From the NCBI GenBank assembly GCA_040386975.1, contig JAZKEO010000012.1, positions 1-64,000 on the forward strand: a DNA stretch of 64,000 bases, given 5' to 3'. This document shows positions 41,783 through 51,400 of the stretch, piece after piece. The DNA is from M2408 sp040386975. GTDB lineage: Bacteria > Bacteroidota > Bacteroidia > Flavobacteriales_D > Crocinitomicaceae. The notes below the pieces were generated by a model. It was not told the origin of the DNA. It ran no database searches and saw nothing but the letters and a program-made list of their open reading frames with translations. The stretch's first letter is position 1; each line of letters opens with the position of its first letter. A program made the translations under genes and the position numbers.

Positions 41783-44164
41783 ATGGAAAAATCATGTTTT
41801 CATTGTGGAGATGAAATCATTTCCAAAGTAATAAGCAAAGATGAGAAAGATTTTTGTTGCACTGGCTGTGTGAGCGTTTATACTTTATTGAAAGACAACA
41901 ATTTGAATGGTTTTTACAACTTAGAAAAACAAGCTGGAAACAAACCTAAAGAAAGTTCAAGCTATAAATTTGATTTTCTTGACATTGACGAAATTCGAAA
42001 AAAATACATTGATTACGAAGATGAAAATCAAGTGAAAATTACTTTGTATTTACCCGAAATTCATTGCTCTTCTTGTATTTATTTACTAGAAAACATACAT
42101 AAAATCAATCCAAACATTTTAAATTCTTTTGTCAATTTTACGAAAAAAGAAGTAACTTTTACTTTTGACCCCAACGAATTAAAACTTTCAGAATTAGCTA
42201 TTTTATTAGATAAAATCGGATACGAACCAAATTTTGGAAATAAAAAAACGAGCCAACAAAAATCAAATCGCTTGTTTTTATACAAATTTGGAGTTGCTGG
42301 TTTTGCTTTTGGGAGTATCATGCTTTGGAGTTTTCCTGAATATTTAGGAATAGAAAATATGACAGCTGAATTTAGAAATTTCACTTCTTATTTAAGTTTA
42401 GGTATTTCAATTCCTGTTTTACTTTTTTCAGCCAAAGATTATTTTGTTTCAGCTTATAAAGCACTAAAATTCAAAAGTATCAATTTAGATGTTCCCATAA
42501 CAATCGGAATTATAGCACTTTACGCTCAAAGTTTGTGGAGTATTTTAAACGGTGAGGGTCCTGGCTACATGGATTCTTTTTCTGGATTTATCTTTTTCCT
42601 TTTGATTGGAAAATGGTTTCAAAACGTGAGTTATCAATCGCTTTCATTTGAAAGAGATTACAAATCTTATTTTCCAGTTGCTATAACGAAAATAGAAAAT
42701 GGAAACGAAAAAATTGTAGAAATTGACGTTTTAAATGAAGGCGATAATTTCCGAGTTCGAAACGAAGAAATAATTCCCTGCGATGCGATTTTATTGTCTG
42801 ATGAAGCTCAAATAGATTTCAGTTTTGTTTCTGGAGAATCAAATTTGGTAACAAAGAAAAAAGGAGATTTTATTTATGCTGGAGGAAAACTCAAAGGTCA
42901 AATGGTCGATTTTGAAGTGAAAAACAAATCAAATCGCAGCCATTTAACACAACTTTGGAACGAAACAAAATCTACCAAACAAACCGAGAATGGTTTTTCC
43001 AAAACAAAATCTAGACAAGATAAACTCTCAATTTACTTTTTAATAATTGTTTTGTTTATTTCACTAATTGCTGGAATTGCTTGGTTTTTCATAGATTCAA
43101 GTCAAATTACACACGTTGTTGTTTCGGTTTTAATTGTAACATGTCCTTGTGCTTTGGCACTTTCAAGTCCTTTCACTTTGGGGAATATCATGCGATTATT
43201 GGGCAGAAAAGGATTATATTTAAAAAATACGCAAGTAATTGAAGCTTTAAATGAAACCACTGACATTGTTTTTGACAAAACGGGAACTTTAACAACGAAC
43301 AATCAAGAGATTACCTTTGAATCACTCGATGCAAATTTCACAAACTATTTCAACGAAATTTATCACGGAGTTCAATCTTCAACACATCCTTTGTCTTTGG
43401 CAATAAAAAAATACATCGAACAAAATCATGAAATCATTCCACTTGAAATTTTAGCGTTTTCAGAACAAGCAGGAAAAGGAATTTCTATCAAATTGAAAAA
43501 TAATTCGAACGAAATTTTGGACTTAAAAATTGGTTCTGCAAATTTCATTGGTGTTTTGTCATCTGAAAATTATGAGGTAAATTCATACATTTCAGTCAAT
43601 GAAAAATGTGTTGGGCGATTTATTTTTAAATCCCATTTTAGAGAAGGTCTGAAAGAATCGATCAAGGAGCTCAAAAATTACAAACTCCATATTTTAACGG
43701 GAGACAATAGTAAAGACAAAGCAAATTTGGAGGAAATTTTCCCGAAAAACACGCACATTCATTTTGAACAAAGTCCACAAGATAAATTGATTTACATTCA
43801 AAATTTACAAAAAAACAAAGCAAAAGTCTTGATGCTTGGAGATGGTTTAAATGATTCTGGAGCTTTGAAAGAAGCACGTGTTGGAATCGCAGTTTCCGAA
43901 GACTCTTTCCGCTTCACTCCTTCTTCCGATGCCATCATTGATGGTGATAAAATAGTAGATTTAGCTCAACTTTTAAACATATCCAAACACTCAAAATTCA
44001 TTTTAGCAATCTGTTTGATTTTTTCAGTTTCTTACAATATTTTCGGCTTAAGTTATGCGCTTTCAGGACAGTTAACTCCGCTTGTTGCTGCCATTTTAAT
44101 GCCCATCAGTTCGATTACAGTTGTTTTTATTAGTACTTTTTTGGTAATGCTGAAAAAGAAATAG
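41783..44164 (+). CDS. ccoI: Copper-translocating P1B-type ATPase CcoI (FixI)
   Basis: 793 residues, starting immediately after the hemN stop. An N-terminal cysteine cluster (CFHCGDEI, FCCTGC) precedes an HMA-like domain with CSSC. The ATPase core has membrane motif TCPCALALSSP (metal site CPC), phosphorylation site DKTGTLTTNN, and GDGLNDSGALKEARVGIAVSED. It exports copper across the membrane for cbb3 assembly. In many Bacteroidota ccoI precedes ccoS; here it closes the operon after hemN. Confidence 0.95.
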   Translation: MEKSCFHCGDEIISKVISKDEKDFCCTGCVSVYTLLKDNNLNGFYNLEKQAGNKPKESSSYKFDFLDIDEIRKKYIDYEDENQVKITLYLPEIHCSSCIYLLENIHKINPNILNSFVNFTKKEVTFTFDPNELKLSELAILLDKIGYEPNFGNKKTSQQKSNRLFLYKFGVAGFAFGSIMLWSFPEYLGIENMTAEFRNFTSYLSLGISIPVLLFSAKDYFVSAYKALKFKSINLDVPITIGIIALYAQSLWSILNGEGPGYMDSFSGFIFFLLIGKWFQNVSYQSLSFERDYKSYFPVAITKIENGNEKIVEIDVLNEGDNFRVRNEEIIPCDAILLSDEAQIDFSFVSGESNLVTKKKGDFIYAGGKLKGQMVDFEVKNKSNRSHLTQLWNETKSTKQTENGFSKTKSRQDKLSIYFLIIVLFISLIAGIAWFFIDSSQITHVVVSVLIVTCPCALALSSPFTLGNIMRLLGRKGLYLKNTQVIEALNETTDIVFDKTGTLTTNNQEITFESLDANFTNYFNEIYHGVQSSTHPLSLAIKKYIEQNHEIIPLEILAFSEQAGKGISIKLKNNSNEILDLKIGSANFIGVLSSENYEVNSYISVNEKCVGRFIFKSHFREGLKESIKELKNYKLHILTGDNSKDKANLEEIFPKNTHIHFEQSPQDKLIYIQNLQKNKAKVLMLGDGLNDSGALKEARVGIAVSEDSFRFTPSSDAIIDGDKIVDLAQLLNISKHSKFILAICLIFSVSYNIFGLSYALSGQLTPLVAAILMPISSITVVFISTFLVMLKKK

Positions 44165-44218
44165 AACAACATTTCCATTTGTAATTTATTTTTACTATTT
44201 TCGATAAAAATAAAAACT

Positions 44219-44611
44219 ATGAGCGAAAAAATGAGTGAAAATACCAATGCTTTAAATTGGTTCGAAATCCCAGCAACTGATATTAGTCGTGCAACTAAGT
44301 TCTACGAGGCAATTTTTGAAGTGAAATTGGCTTACATGGAAATGATGGGAATGAAAATGGCAATGTTTCCAACAAATCCAGAAGGTGGAAAAGTTGGCGG
44401 TGGATTGTGTCAAAGTGATATGTCAACTCCAAGCAAAACTGGTGTTGCAGTTTACTTAAATGCAAATCCAGACCTACAATTGGTTATTGATAGAATTGAG
44501 AAAATCGGTGGAAAAGTTGTAATGCCTAAGACAAGCCTTGGCGAAAACGGTTTCATGAGCTTTTTTGAAGATACTGAGGGAAATATTGTTGGTTTACACT
44601 CAATGGGATAA
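44219..44611 (+). CDS. VOC/glyoxalase-family protein
   Basis: 130 residues. It begins with NWFEIPATDISRATKFYEAIFEVK, and ends FEDTEGNIVGLHSMG, the usual two-module VOC (lactoylglutathione lyase-like) pattern, with GGGLCQSDM in the middle. The substrate is unknown. It is followed 9 bases later by the TfoX-domain gene. An earlier family member at 31727-32122 is not closely similar. Confidence 0.88.
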   Translation: MSEKMSENTNALNWFEIPATDISRATKFYEAIFEVKLAYMEMMGMKMAMFPTNPEGGKVGGGLCQSDMSTPSKTGVAVYLNANPDLQLVIDRIEKIGGKVVMPKTSLGENGFMSFFEDTEGNIVGLHSMG

Positions 44612-44620
44612 TTTCAATTT

Positions 44621-44980
44621 ATGGCTTACGACGAAAATTTTGCTCTAAGAATCAGTCAAAAATTGGCTAAACTGAACATTCCTTTTGTTGAAAAAAAAAT
44701 GTTTGGCGGAATAGCTTTTATGATTGATGACAAAATGTGTGTTGGCGTTTCAAAACAGCAAATGATGTTGCGCGTTTTAGATGAAGATTACGATACACTA
44801 ATTGAGGAAAATTACGTTTATCCCATGCAATTTACAGGTAAAACCATGCGTGGATTTTTATTTATTGATCAAGAAGCTTTTAGAGATGAAAAAGAATTTG
44901 AACGATTTATTTTGTTTGGACTCGAATTCGGTGAAAAAGGTGTTGTGAAAAGTAAAAAAAACAAAAAAAAAGTCATGTAA
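44621..44980 (+). CDS. TfoX N-terminal-domain protein
   Basis: 119 residues. The pattern KKMFGGIAFMIDDKMCVGVSKQQMMLRVL followed by GKTMRGFLFIDQEAF is that of the TfoX/Sxy N-terminal domain. The C-terminal domain of competence regulators is absent and the last residues are lysine-rich. Many such short proteins are common in Bacteroidota without known function. It shares a transcript with the VOC gene and ends at a strong terminator. Confidence 0.85.
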   Translation: MAYDENFALRISQKLAKLNIPFVEKKMFGGIAFMIDDKMCVGVSKQQMMLRVLDEDYDTLIEENYVYPMQFTGKTMRGFLFIDQEAFRDEKEFERFILFGLEFGEKGVVKSKKNKKKVM

Positions 44981-44986
44981 AACTTA

Positions 44987-45021
44987 AAAAAAGCCATCCG
45001 CCCGTGGCGGATGGCTTTTTT
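44987..45021. terminator. Bidirectional rho-independent terminator
   Basis: GCCATCCGCC and GGCGGATGGC form a perfect 10-bp GC-rich stem with a 3-base loop, flanked by A and T tracts, between two convergent genes. Confidence 0.95.
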
Positions 45022-45032
45022 AATGATTCTCC

Positions 45033-45461
45033 CTACTTCCAATAAGTTAAAATAAATGCTACAACCAGCAATGAAGCTAAGTTATATCCTGAGTTAATTG
45101 CAAAAAGTTTCCACGAGTGTTTTTCCCACACCGTTGCTCCAAGAGCTCCCGGTAAATAAAACCCAATCCATGTGAAAATTGCCGACATCAAGGCATTTGT
45201 TGCATTTCCCATTTCAGATATTCCCGGCACGAAGTCCCAAGCTGCAATGTTGTGAGAAAAAACCCAAGCAAAAAGAAAATTACCAATAATCATAAAAATT
45301 AAACCTCTTACAAAAACAGAAGTTTCAGGTTTCATATCTGCTGGATAACCCATTTCTCTACCCCAAATTTTACCAAAAAGTGGAGTGTACCAAATAAATC
45401 CAAGAAAAAAATTAGCGACAACCGCCACCAAAATTGCTACAATGTTGATTTTTAATTCCAT
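45033..45461 (-). CDS. DUF1761-family membrane protein
   Basis: 142 residues with four membrane spans. The N-terminal block VAILVAVVANFFLGFIWYTPLFGKIWGREMG and the second half AIFTWIGFYLPGALGATVWEKHSWKLFAINSGYNL are diagnostic of the family, which has no assigned function. It is monocistronic, ending at the shared terminator. Confidence 0.9.
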   Translation of the reverse strand: MELKINIVAILVAVVANFFLGFIWYTPLFGKIWGREMGYPADMKPETSVFVRGLIFMIIGNFLFAWVFSHNIAAWDFVPGISEMGNATNALMSAIFTWIGFYLPGALGATVWEKHSWKLFAINSGYNLASLLVVAFILTYWK

Positions 45462-45534
45462 ATATTTTGTTTAAGATTTAAACCAAACATAAGGATTATT
45501 TTTTAAAATTAAATAATAATAACATTTTATTCAA

Positions 45535-46155
45535 TTACTTAAATCTAAACTTAGATTTATTTAAATTTTCTTTCCCATGAGCATCTAATTGAATTAACTC
45601 TTTTAATTCCTTATCATTGAGTTGCTCTTTAACATTTCTTATTAGTAATTTATTTGAAATTCTTTCTTTCCCAACAGTACGATCAAGTCTAATAATTGAG
45701 TCCTTTTTTGAATATGTTCCATAATAATAATTCGTAAAAAGTCCACTTTCTTCAGATTCAAAAACTACGTAATTCCCTCTTTCTTTAAATTCAATTGTGT
45801 ATTCAATTTCAGCATCTTCTTTTGGATTGATTAAAGTTGCTTCATATAAGGTTTTTTCGTAAATTTTACACCTATGAAAAATAAAAATTGATAAGCTCAA
45901 TAAAATCAATATAATCCCAACAAACGAAGGGAGTAAAGAAAGTATTTTCTTTGTTTCAACAAAGACAACAATATCATATATTAAAAAAATACAAAATATT
46001 ATGAAAATTATTAAGTAAAAAGGCATGTAAACAATAGCTGAATATAGAACTTGTGTATAATGATTTTCATACTCATTATATAGAACTAATGACAAAAATA
46101 CCAAATTGAATATTAAACGAAAAATTGAGACTTGAGGATATCTATGCTTTAACAT
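45535..46155 (-). CDS. Hypothetical membrane protein
   Basis: 206 residues, not recognised. Three hydrophobic segments lie in the first half (residues about 10-22, 39-62 and 70-92), then a soluble beta-rich domain follows (IEYTIEFKERGNYVVFESEESGLFTNYYYG) and a charged helix (NVKEQLNDKELKELIQLDAHGKENLNKSKFRFK). It probably resides in the inner membrane. It is followed on the same strand by the DUF1761 gene, 73 bases away. Confidence 0.7.
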   Translation of the reverse strand: MLKHRYPQVSIFRLIFNLVFLSLVLYNEYENHYTQVLYSAIVYMPFYLIIFIIFCIFLIYDIVVFVETKKILSLLPSFVGIILILLSLSIFIFHRCKIYEKTLYEATLINPKEDAEIEYTIEFKERGNYVVFESEESGLFTNYYYGTYSKKDSIIRLDRTVGKERISNKLLIRNVKEQLNDKELKELIQLDAHGKENLNKSKFRFK

Positions 46156-46171
46156 GATTCTTTGTTAGATT

Positions 46172-46543
46172 TCAATAAGTCCCCAAAGATAACAAAACCA
46201 AAGTACAAGCAATTTCACTTTCGATTCCATTTTCATTTAACATTTCAGAAAACTCAGCATTTTCAGTTCCAGGATTAAAAATCACTCGTTTAGGCTTTAA
46301 ATCAATGATTTTTTGATAATACGGAATTTGATTTGTCGGATTCAAATACAAAGTAACGGTATCAACATCCCATGTTGGATTCCATTCCGTTTCAATTTCA
46401 AGATCTTCTATTTTTCCTGCTTTTTGACCAAAAGCAAAAACTTTATGTCCATTTTCTAAAAGCCTTAAAGTAGCAATATTTGCGTAACGTTCAGGCTTAG
46501 TCGTTGCACCTAGAACCAGTGTGTTTTTTAAATTTGAATCCAT
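46172..46543 (-). CDS. CoA-binding-domain protein (YccU-like)
   Basis: 123 residues. NTLVLGATTKPERYANIATLRLLENGHKVFAFG is the Rossmann-type CoA-binding start, and NPGTENAEFSEMLNENGIESEIACTLVLL is the typical close. The family has a CoA-binding domain fold like succinyl-CoA synthetase, without an assigned function. On the minus strand TACCTTTG (46548-46555) lies only 4 bases before the ATG, so it may be leaderless. Confidence 0.88.
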   Translation of the reverse strand: MDSNLKNTLVLGATTKPERYANIATLRLLENGHKVFAFGQKAGKIEDLEIETEWNPTWDVDTVTLYLNPTNQIPYYQKIIDLKPKRVIFNPGTENAEFSEMLNENGIESEIACTLVLLSLGTY

Positions 46544-46599
46544 GTATCAAAGGTAAGAATTTTTTGTGTTTTAATGAAATAAATTCAAATAAAAATCCC

Positions 46600-46607
46600 T
46601 ATTTTTG
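46600..46607 (+). promoter_or_regulatory. Candidate -7 element (TATTTTTG) for alaS
   Basis: TATTTTTG fits TAnnTTTG, 24 bases before the alaS ATG at 46632. No -33 TTG is found at 17-23 bases. Confidence 0.4.
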
Positions 46608-46631
46608 CGACTTCTTTAAATAATATAATTG

Positions 46632-49262
46632 ATGAAATTACACGACATTAGAAAGCATTTTTTCGATTTTTTCGAAAGCAAAGGACACAAAATTGTTCCT
46701 TCGGCACCAATGGTGGTTAAAAACGACCCAACATTGATGTTTACAAATGCCGGTATGAATCAGTTTAAAGATTATTTCTTAGGAAACGCCGTTGCACAAA
46801 ATAAACGTGTGGCAAACACACAAAAATGTTTACGCGTTTCTGGAAAACACAACGATTTAGAAGAAGTTGGCGTTGATACCTACCACCATACCATGTTTGA
46901 AATGCTTGGAAATTGGTCTTTTGGAGATTATTTCAAAGAAGAAGCGATTTCATGGGCTTGGGAATTATTGACAGAAGTGTATAAAATCCCAAAAGATCAA
47001 TTATATGTAACTGTTTTTGAAGGAGATACTACTGACAATGTTCCAAAAGACACTGAAAGTTACGATATCTGGAAACGTTTTATCGCTGAAGACAGAATTA
47101 TCCTTGCTTCCAAAAAAGATAATTTTTGGGAAATGGGTGATACGGGACCATGTGGTCCTTGTTCAGAAATCCATGTTGATATTCGCCCAAAAGCTGACAG
47201 AGAAAAAATTGATGGTAAAACGCTTGTTAACAACGATCATCCGCAAGTTGTTGAGATTTGGAACAACGTTTTCATGCAATTTAACAGAAAAGCTGACGGA
47301 AGTTTGGAGAAATTACCAGCGACTCACGTTGACACAGGAATGGGCTTAGAACGTTTGGCTATGGCTTTACAAGGAAAAACTTCGAATTACGATACTGATT
47401 TATTTCAAACTTTGATTCAGCATATCGCACAACTCTCTGGTGTGAAATATGGAGAAAAAGAAGAAACGGATATTGCTTTGCGCGTCATTGCAGATCACAT
47501 TCGAGCAATCGCTTTTTCAATTGCTGACGGACAAATTCCTTCAAATACAGGTGCTGGATATGTTATCAGACGAATTTTAAGAAGAGCAGTTCGTTACGGA
47601 TACCAAACTTTAGGATTAAAAGAACCCTTTATGGCTGGACTTTCAGTTGTTTTAGGTAAAGCTATGGGCGATACGTTTACAGAACTTATCAAACAAAAAG
47701 ACATCATTGAAAAAGTGATTTTTGAAGAAGAAACAAGCTTTTTCAGAACTTTAGAGCAAGGTTTGAAAAGAATTGATTTGTTGATTCAAGATGCAAAAAA
47801 GAATAACAAAACAGTTTTAGAAGGTTCAGCAATTTTTGAATTATTTGACACTTTTGGTTTTCCTTTTGATTTAACTTCATTAATCGCTCGAGAAAATAAT
47901 TTATCCGTTGACGAAGAGGGTTTTAATGCTGAATTAAACAAACAAAAAGATCGTTCTCGTGCTGCTACATCGATTGAAACTGATGATTGGGTTCAAGTAA
48001 ATGAAGATGTAGAAACTGAATTTGTGGGTTATGATTCAACTCAAACCGAGGTTAAAATTGTAAAATACAGAAAAGTTATTCAAAACAAAAAAGCATTTTT
48101 TCAACTTGTTTTAGATAAAACGCCATTTTACCCAGAAGGCGGTGGACAAGTTGGTGATTCAGGTGTTCTGGAAAGTCAAGATGCTAAAATATTTATTTTT
48201 GACACCAAAAAAGAAAATGGTTTGATTGTTCATTTTACAGAAAAAATTGCTGATGATTTAAAAGGCATTTTTAAAGGTAAAATCAATGTTGAAAAACGTG
48301 TTTTAACGACTTCAAACCACTCGGCGACACATTTATTGCATCATGCTTTGAGAACAGTTTTGGGAACTCATGTTGAGCAAAAAGGTTCTTTGGTGAATCC
48401 AAACTATTTGCGTTTTGACTTCTCTCATTTTTCAAAAGTGACTGATGAGGAAATGACTCAAATTGAAAAAATCGTCAAAGATTCAATCAAACAAAATATT
48501 CGTTTGCAAGAACACAGAAACATTTCGATTGAGCAAGCAGAACAAGCTGGAGCAATGATGCTTTTTGGTGAAAAATATGGCGACAAAGTACGTATGATTC
48601 AATTTGCAGATTCGAAAGAATTGTGTGGAGGAACGCATGTTTCATCAACAGGAGAAATTGGTTTGTTTAAAATCACTTCTGAAGGAGCAGTTGCAGCTGG
48701 AATTAGACGAATTGAAGCAATAACGAACGAAACTGCTGAATTGTATTTTGAAGAAAAAGCTGAGAAGTTGGATCGAATCGCTGAAATTTTCAAAAATCCA
48801 GCAAATTTAGAAGCTTCCATTGAAGATGTTTTACAAAAAAATCAAGTATTAACAAAACAAATTGAAGCTTTTCAACGTGAAAAAGCAAAAGCAGTAAAAA
48901 CTGAATTGAAAAACAAAATTGTTTCTGTGAATGGAATTTCGCTTCTTTCCGAAAAAATCTCGCTTGATGCTTCTTCAGTAAAAGATATTTTGTTTCAATT
49001 AAAAGCTGAAGTTGAAAATTTTGCTGGAATCATTGGTTCTGTTGAAGACGAAAAATGCAGTTTAAGCATCATTTTTTCAGATTCATTGGTAAACGACAAA
49101 AAACTAGACGCAGGGAAAATCATTCGTGAAATTTCAAAACACATCAATGGCGGTGGTGGCGGACAAGCGTTTTTCGCAACTGCAGGAGGTAAAAACCCAA
49201 ATGGAATTGAAAAAGCCTTAGAGGAATTTGGAAATGAGTTGAGAGTGAAGAGTGAAGAGTGA
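46632..49262 (+). CDS. alaS: Alanyl-tRNA synthetase
   Basis: 876 residues from the ATG at 46632 (a TTG frame start at 46629 adds one residue). It joins alanine to tRNA-Ala and edits serine and glycine errors. The class II aminoacylation domain has FTNAGMNQFKDYFLG, the editing domain has the zinc-ligand motifs HSATHLLHHALR and CGGTHVSSTG, and GGGGGQAFFATAGGKN lies in the C-Ala domain. The coding region ends inside a GAGTGAAGAGTGAA repeat, so the last residues are repeat-derived. Confidence 0.97.
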   Translation: MKLHDIRKHFFDFFESKGHKIVPSAPMVVKNDPTLMFTNAGMNQFKDYFLGNAVAQNKRVANTQKCLRVSGKHNDLEEVGVDTYHHTMFEMLGNWSFGDYFKEEAISWAWELLTEVYKIPKDQLYVTVFEGDTTDNVPKDTESYDIWKRFIAEDRIILASKKDNFWEMGDTGPCGPCSEIHVDIRPKADREKIDGKTLVNNDHPQVVEIWNNVFMQFNRKADGSLEKLPATHVDTGMGLERLAMALQGKTSNYDTDLFQTLIQHIAQLSGVKYGEKEETDIALRVIADHIRAIAFSIADGQIPSNTGAGYVIRRILRRAVRYGYQTLGLKEPFMAGLSVVLGKAMGDTFTELIKQKDIIEKVIFEEETSFFRTLEQGLKRIDLLIQDAKKNNKTVLEGSAIFELFDTFGFPFDLTSLIARENNLSVDEEGFNAELNKQKDRSRAATSIETDDWVQVNEDVETEFVGYDSTQTEVKIVKYRKVIQNKKAFFQLVLDKTPFYPEGGGQVGDSGVLESQDAKIFIFDTKKENGLIVHFTEKIADDLKGIFKGKINVEKRVLTTSNHSATHLLHHALRTVLGTHVEQKGSLVNPNYLRFDFSHFSKVTDEEMTQIEKIVKDSIKQNIRLQEHRNISIEQAEQAGAMMLFGEKYGDKVRMIQFADSKELCGGTHVSSTGEIGLFKITSEGAVAAGIRRIEAITNETAELYFEEKAEKLDRIAEIFKNPANLEASIEDVLQKNQVLTKQIEAFQREKAKAVKTELKNKIVSVNGISLLSEKISLDASSVKDILFQLKAEVENFAGIIGSVEDEKCSLSIIFSDSLVNDKKLDAGKIIREISKHINGGGGGQAFFATAGGKNPNGIEKALEEFGNELRVKSEE

Positions 49263-49320
49263 AAAATTGCTTGAGTTTATAGCGTAAAAAGTCTTACGTC
49301 TTTTATCTCTCATTCTTAAG
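49240..49320. repeat. Low-complexity repeat at the 3' end of alaS
   Basis: GAGTGAAGAGTGAAGAGTGA is a 7-base tandem with TCTCATTC-type sequence further down. It belongs to the same loose family as the repeats at 36003, 37695, 39193 and 58285. Confidence 0.6.
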
Positions 49321-49347
49321 TCTATTTTTTATACGCCATATTGCTTA

Positions 49348-49378
49348 TTGTCAAAGTTTGAAAGTTGGAATACATTTG
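49348..49378 (+). promoter_or_regulatory. Promoter of the secreted hypothetical gene
   Basis: TTG at 49348-49350, a 20-base spacer and TACATTTG at 49371-49378 match the consensus, 26 bases before the start codon. Confidence 0.6.
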
Positions 49379-49404
49379 TTCTATAAACTTTAAAACCATA
49401 AGCC

Positions 49405-50004
49405 ATGAAAGCAATTTTAATTCTATTCGCATTTTTTATTACAAAAATTTCATTTGCGGATTCTCCATTGACATCTACTTCATTGCACAGAGGTTATGAA
49501 GATAATGCTTTAGTTCAAGCTGCAATAAAAACGAAAACAATCAGTAAAGCTCAATATAAGTTTTTCGTAAGTGATGCTCCGTTACCAGAAAAACTTGCGG
49601 TGATTTCAGCATTTGGCTGGGGAAATGAAGGTTCTACAATTGTAAAAGATTTAACAGCTGAGTTCATTAAAGTTCGAAAAGGTGAAGAGAATTTTATCTC
49701 TGATGATTATTTCGTATTGGCTTATGCTCAAGGTTTAGAAGATTATTTTGACATGTCAAAAGTTTTCAATAACTATATTTCAAAAATTGATTTGAAGAAT
49801 GAAAAAAGAGAAAGTGCCTATTGGGTAATGCATTTGTGTAATATGCAACATTTATTGGATGATCAAAGTCAGTGGTGTCAAATTTACAAAGCATATCAAA
49901 TGGTGAAAAATATGACGACTTTAGTAAGAGACATGAAAGAAATAACATTAAAAGAAGGAATCTACAGTTACCTAGATATTTACGCTGGAACTTGTACAGA
50001 ATAA
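49405..50004 (+). CDS. Secreted hypothetical protein
   Basis: 199 residues, not recognised. A signal peptide (residues 1-18, AILILFAFFITKISFA) precedes a soluble, mostly helical protein with aromatic-rich segments (FNNYISKIDLKNEKRESAYWVMHLCNMQHLL). Three cysteines lie in the C-terminal half (HLCNMQ, QWCQIYK, AGTCTE), perhaps a disulfide. It has its own promoter and a terminator, so it is a single-gene unit exported beyond the inner membrane. Confidence 0.72.
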   Translation: MKAILILFAFFITKISFADSPLTSTSLHRGYEDNALVQAAIKTKTISKAQYKFFVSDAPLPEKLAVISAFGWGNEGSTIVKDLTAEFIKVRKGEENFISDDYFVLAYAQGLEDYFDMSKVFNNYISKIDLKNEKRESAYWVMHLCNMQHLLDDQSQWCQIYKAYQMVKNMTTLVRDMKEITLKEGIYSYLDIYAGTCTE

Positions 50005-50030
50005 TAAAGCCTACATTTCACTACTAAATG

Positions 50031-50062
50031 ACACCATTTCTATTTGAAGTGGTGTTTTTTTT
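50031..50062 (+). terminator. Rho-independent terminator
   Basis: ACACCATTT and AAGTGGTGT pair (9 bp, one G-T) with a 7-base loop and a T run. It ends the secreted hypothetical gene. Confidence 0.85.
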
Positions 50063-50103
50063 ATTGCAAAATCTTAGATTCATACTTTCTATTGGCATTT
50101 TTC

Positions 50104-50111
50104 TATCTTTG
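50104..50111 (+). promoter_or_regulatory. Candidate -7 element (TATCTTTG)
   Basis: TATCTTTG 17 bases before the TTG start of the glycosyltransferase at 50129. No -33 TTG lies at the usual spacing. Confidence 0.45.
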
Positions 50112-50128
50112 TCAACAAATTAAGTAAA

Positions 50129-51397
50129 TTGAAAGTATTAATCATTTCGTATTATTGGCCCCCAAGTGGTGGATCTGGTGTTCAGAGATGGATGTATTTC
50201 GCTAAATATTTGAAAGAATTTGGTGTCGAGCCTATTGTTATTACTGTTGATGAGAAACATGCCTCTTACCCATCGAAAGATGTATCTTTAAATAAACAGG
50301 TTGAAAATATTGAGGTTTACAAAACGAAAACCTTTGAATTAATTCGTTTTTATTCTTTCCTAAAATCTGGAAATTCCAAAAAATCGATTCCTCAAGGAAA
50401 CGTTGGAAATGCTAAAAAAACATTTTTTGATAAAATAGCAACTCGAATTAGAGCAAATTATTTTATTCCAGATGCACGAATTGGCTGGAATCATTATGCT
50501 TTTAAACAAGCGAAAGAAATCATTGAAAAGCAAAATATTGATGTTGTAATCACAACTGGACCTCCACATTCAACACATTTGGTAGGACTTAAAATCAAAG
50601 AAAAATACAAAATCAAATGGATTGCAGATTTCAGAGATCCTTGGACAGAAATTTATTATAATGATATTTTCAAACGAACAAAAAAGAACACCGAAAAGGA
50701 TAAAAACCTTGAGTTAGCTGTTTTGAATTCGTGTGATTTGGTTTTAACAATTGGACCATCTATGAAAGAATTATTGGCTAAAAAAGTGAATGTAAACAAA
50801 ATTGATTTTGTTTACAATGGTTTTGATGAGAATCTATTAAATCATGTTAAAGTTCAAAAAAATGAAAAATTCGTTTTGTCTTATGTAGGTTTATTGACTT
50901 CAAATTATCCATATAAAAGTTTAATTCAGGCCTTAGAAAAATTAGAAAATCAATCATTAATTCTGCAACTAACTGGTAAAATAGACCAAATCATTATTGA
51001 CGAATTTTCAAAACTTAAGCATGTTGAAGTCATCGTAAATGGCATAAAATCTCATCAAGAAGCATTTAACGTCATGTACAACTCTGATTTGAATATTTTG
51101 CTTCTACCCTACCAAAAAGATTCTAAAATCATGATTACTGGCAAAGTATTTGAATATTTGGCTGTAAACAAACCTATTTTATGTATTGGAGCGAAAGATA
51201 GCGACGCTGTTCAAATAATAAAAGAAGAATCAAAAATTAGTGCTTGTTTTGAAAAAGATGAAATACATCAAATAATTCAATTTATTGAAACGAAGATTCA
51301 AAATAATTATTCCATTGAAATTGGTTCAAATGCAAAATATTCAAGAAAAAACTTAACGCAAGAACTACTTAAGATTATTGAAGAAGTTAATAAATAA
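50129..51397 (+). CDS. Glycosyltransferase family 4-like
   Basis: 422 residues, start TTG at 50129 giving the canonical KVLIISYYWPPSGGSGVQRW. It has IDVVITTGPPHSTHLVGLKIK, IKWIADFRDPWTEIYY and the donor domain VLSYVGLLTSNYPYKSLIQAL, with a C-terminal EYLAVNKPILCIG. This subgroup works on capsule or exopolysaccharide. It is apart from the main polysaccharide locus and monocistronic, so the acceptor cannot be inferred. Confidence 0.92.
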   Translation: MKVLIISYYWPPSGGSGVQRWMYFAKYLKEFGVEPIVITVDEKHASYPSKDVSLNKQVENIEVYKTKTFELIRFYSFLKSGNSKKSIPQGNVGNAKKTFFDKIATRIRANYFIPDARIGWNHYAFKQAKEIIEKQNIDVVITTGPPHSTHLVGLKIKEKYKIKWIADFRDPWTEIYYNDIFKRTKKNTEKDKNLELAVLNSCDLVLTIGPSMKELLAKKVNVNKIDFVYNGFDENLLNHVKVQKNEKFVLSYVGLLTSNYPYKSLIQALEKLENQSLILQLTGKIDQIIIDEFSKLKHVEVIVNGIKSHQEAFNVMYNSDLNILLLPYQKDSKIMITGKVFEYLAVNKPILCIGAKDSDAVQIIKEESKISACFEKDEIHQIIQFIETKIQNNYSIEIGSNAKYSRKNLTQELLKIIEEVNK

Positions 51398-51400
51398 GAC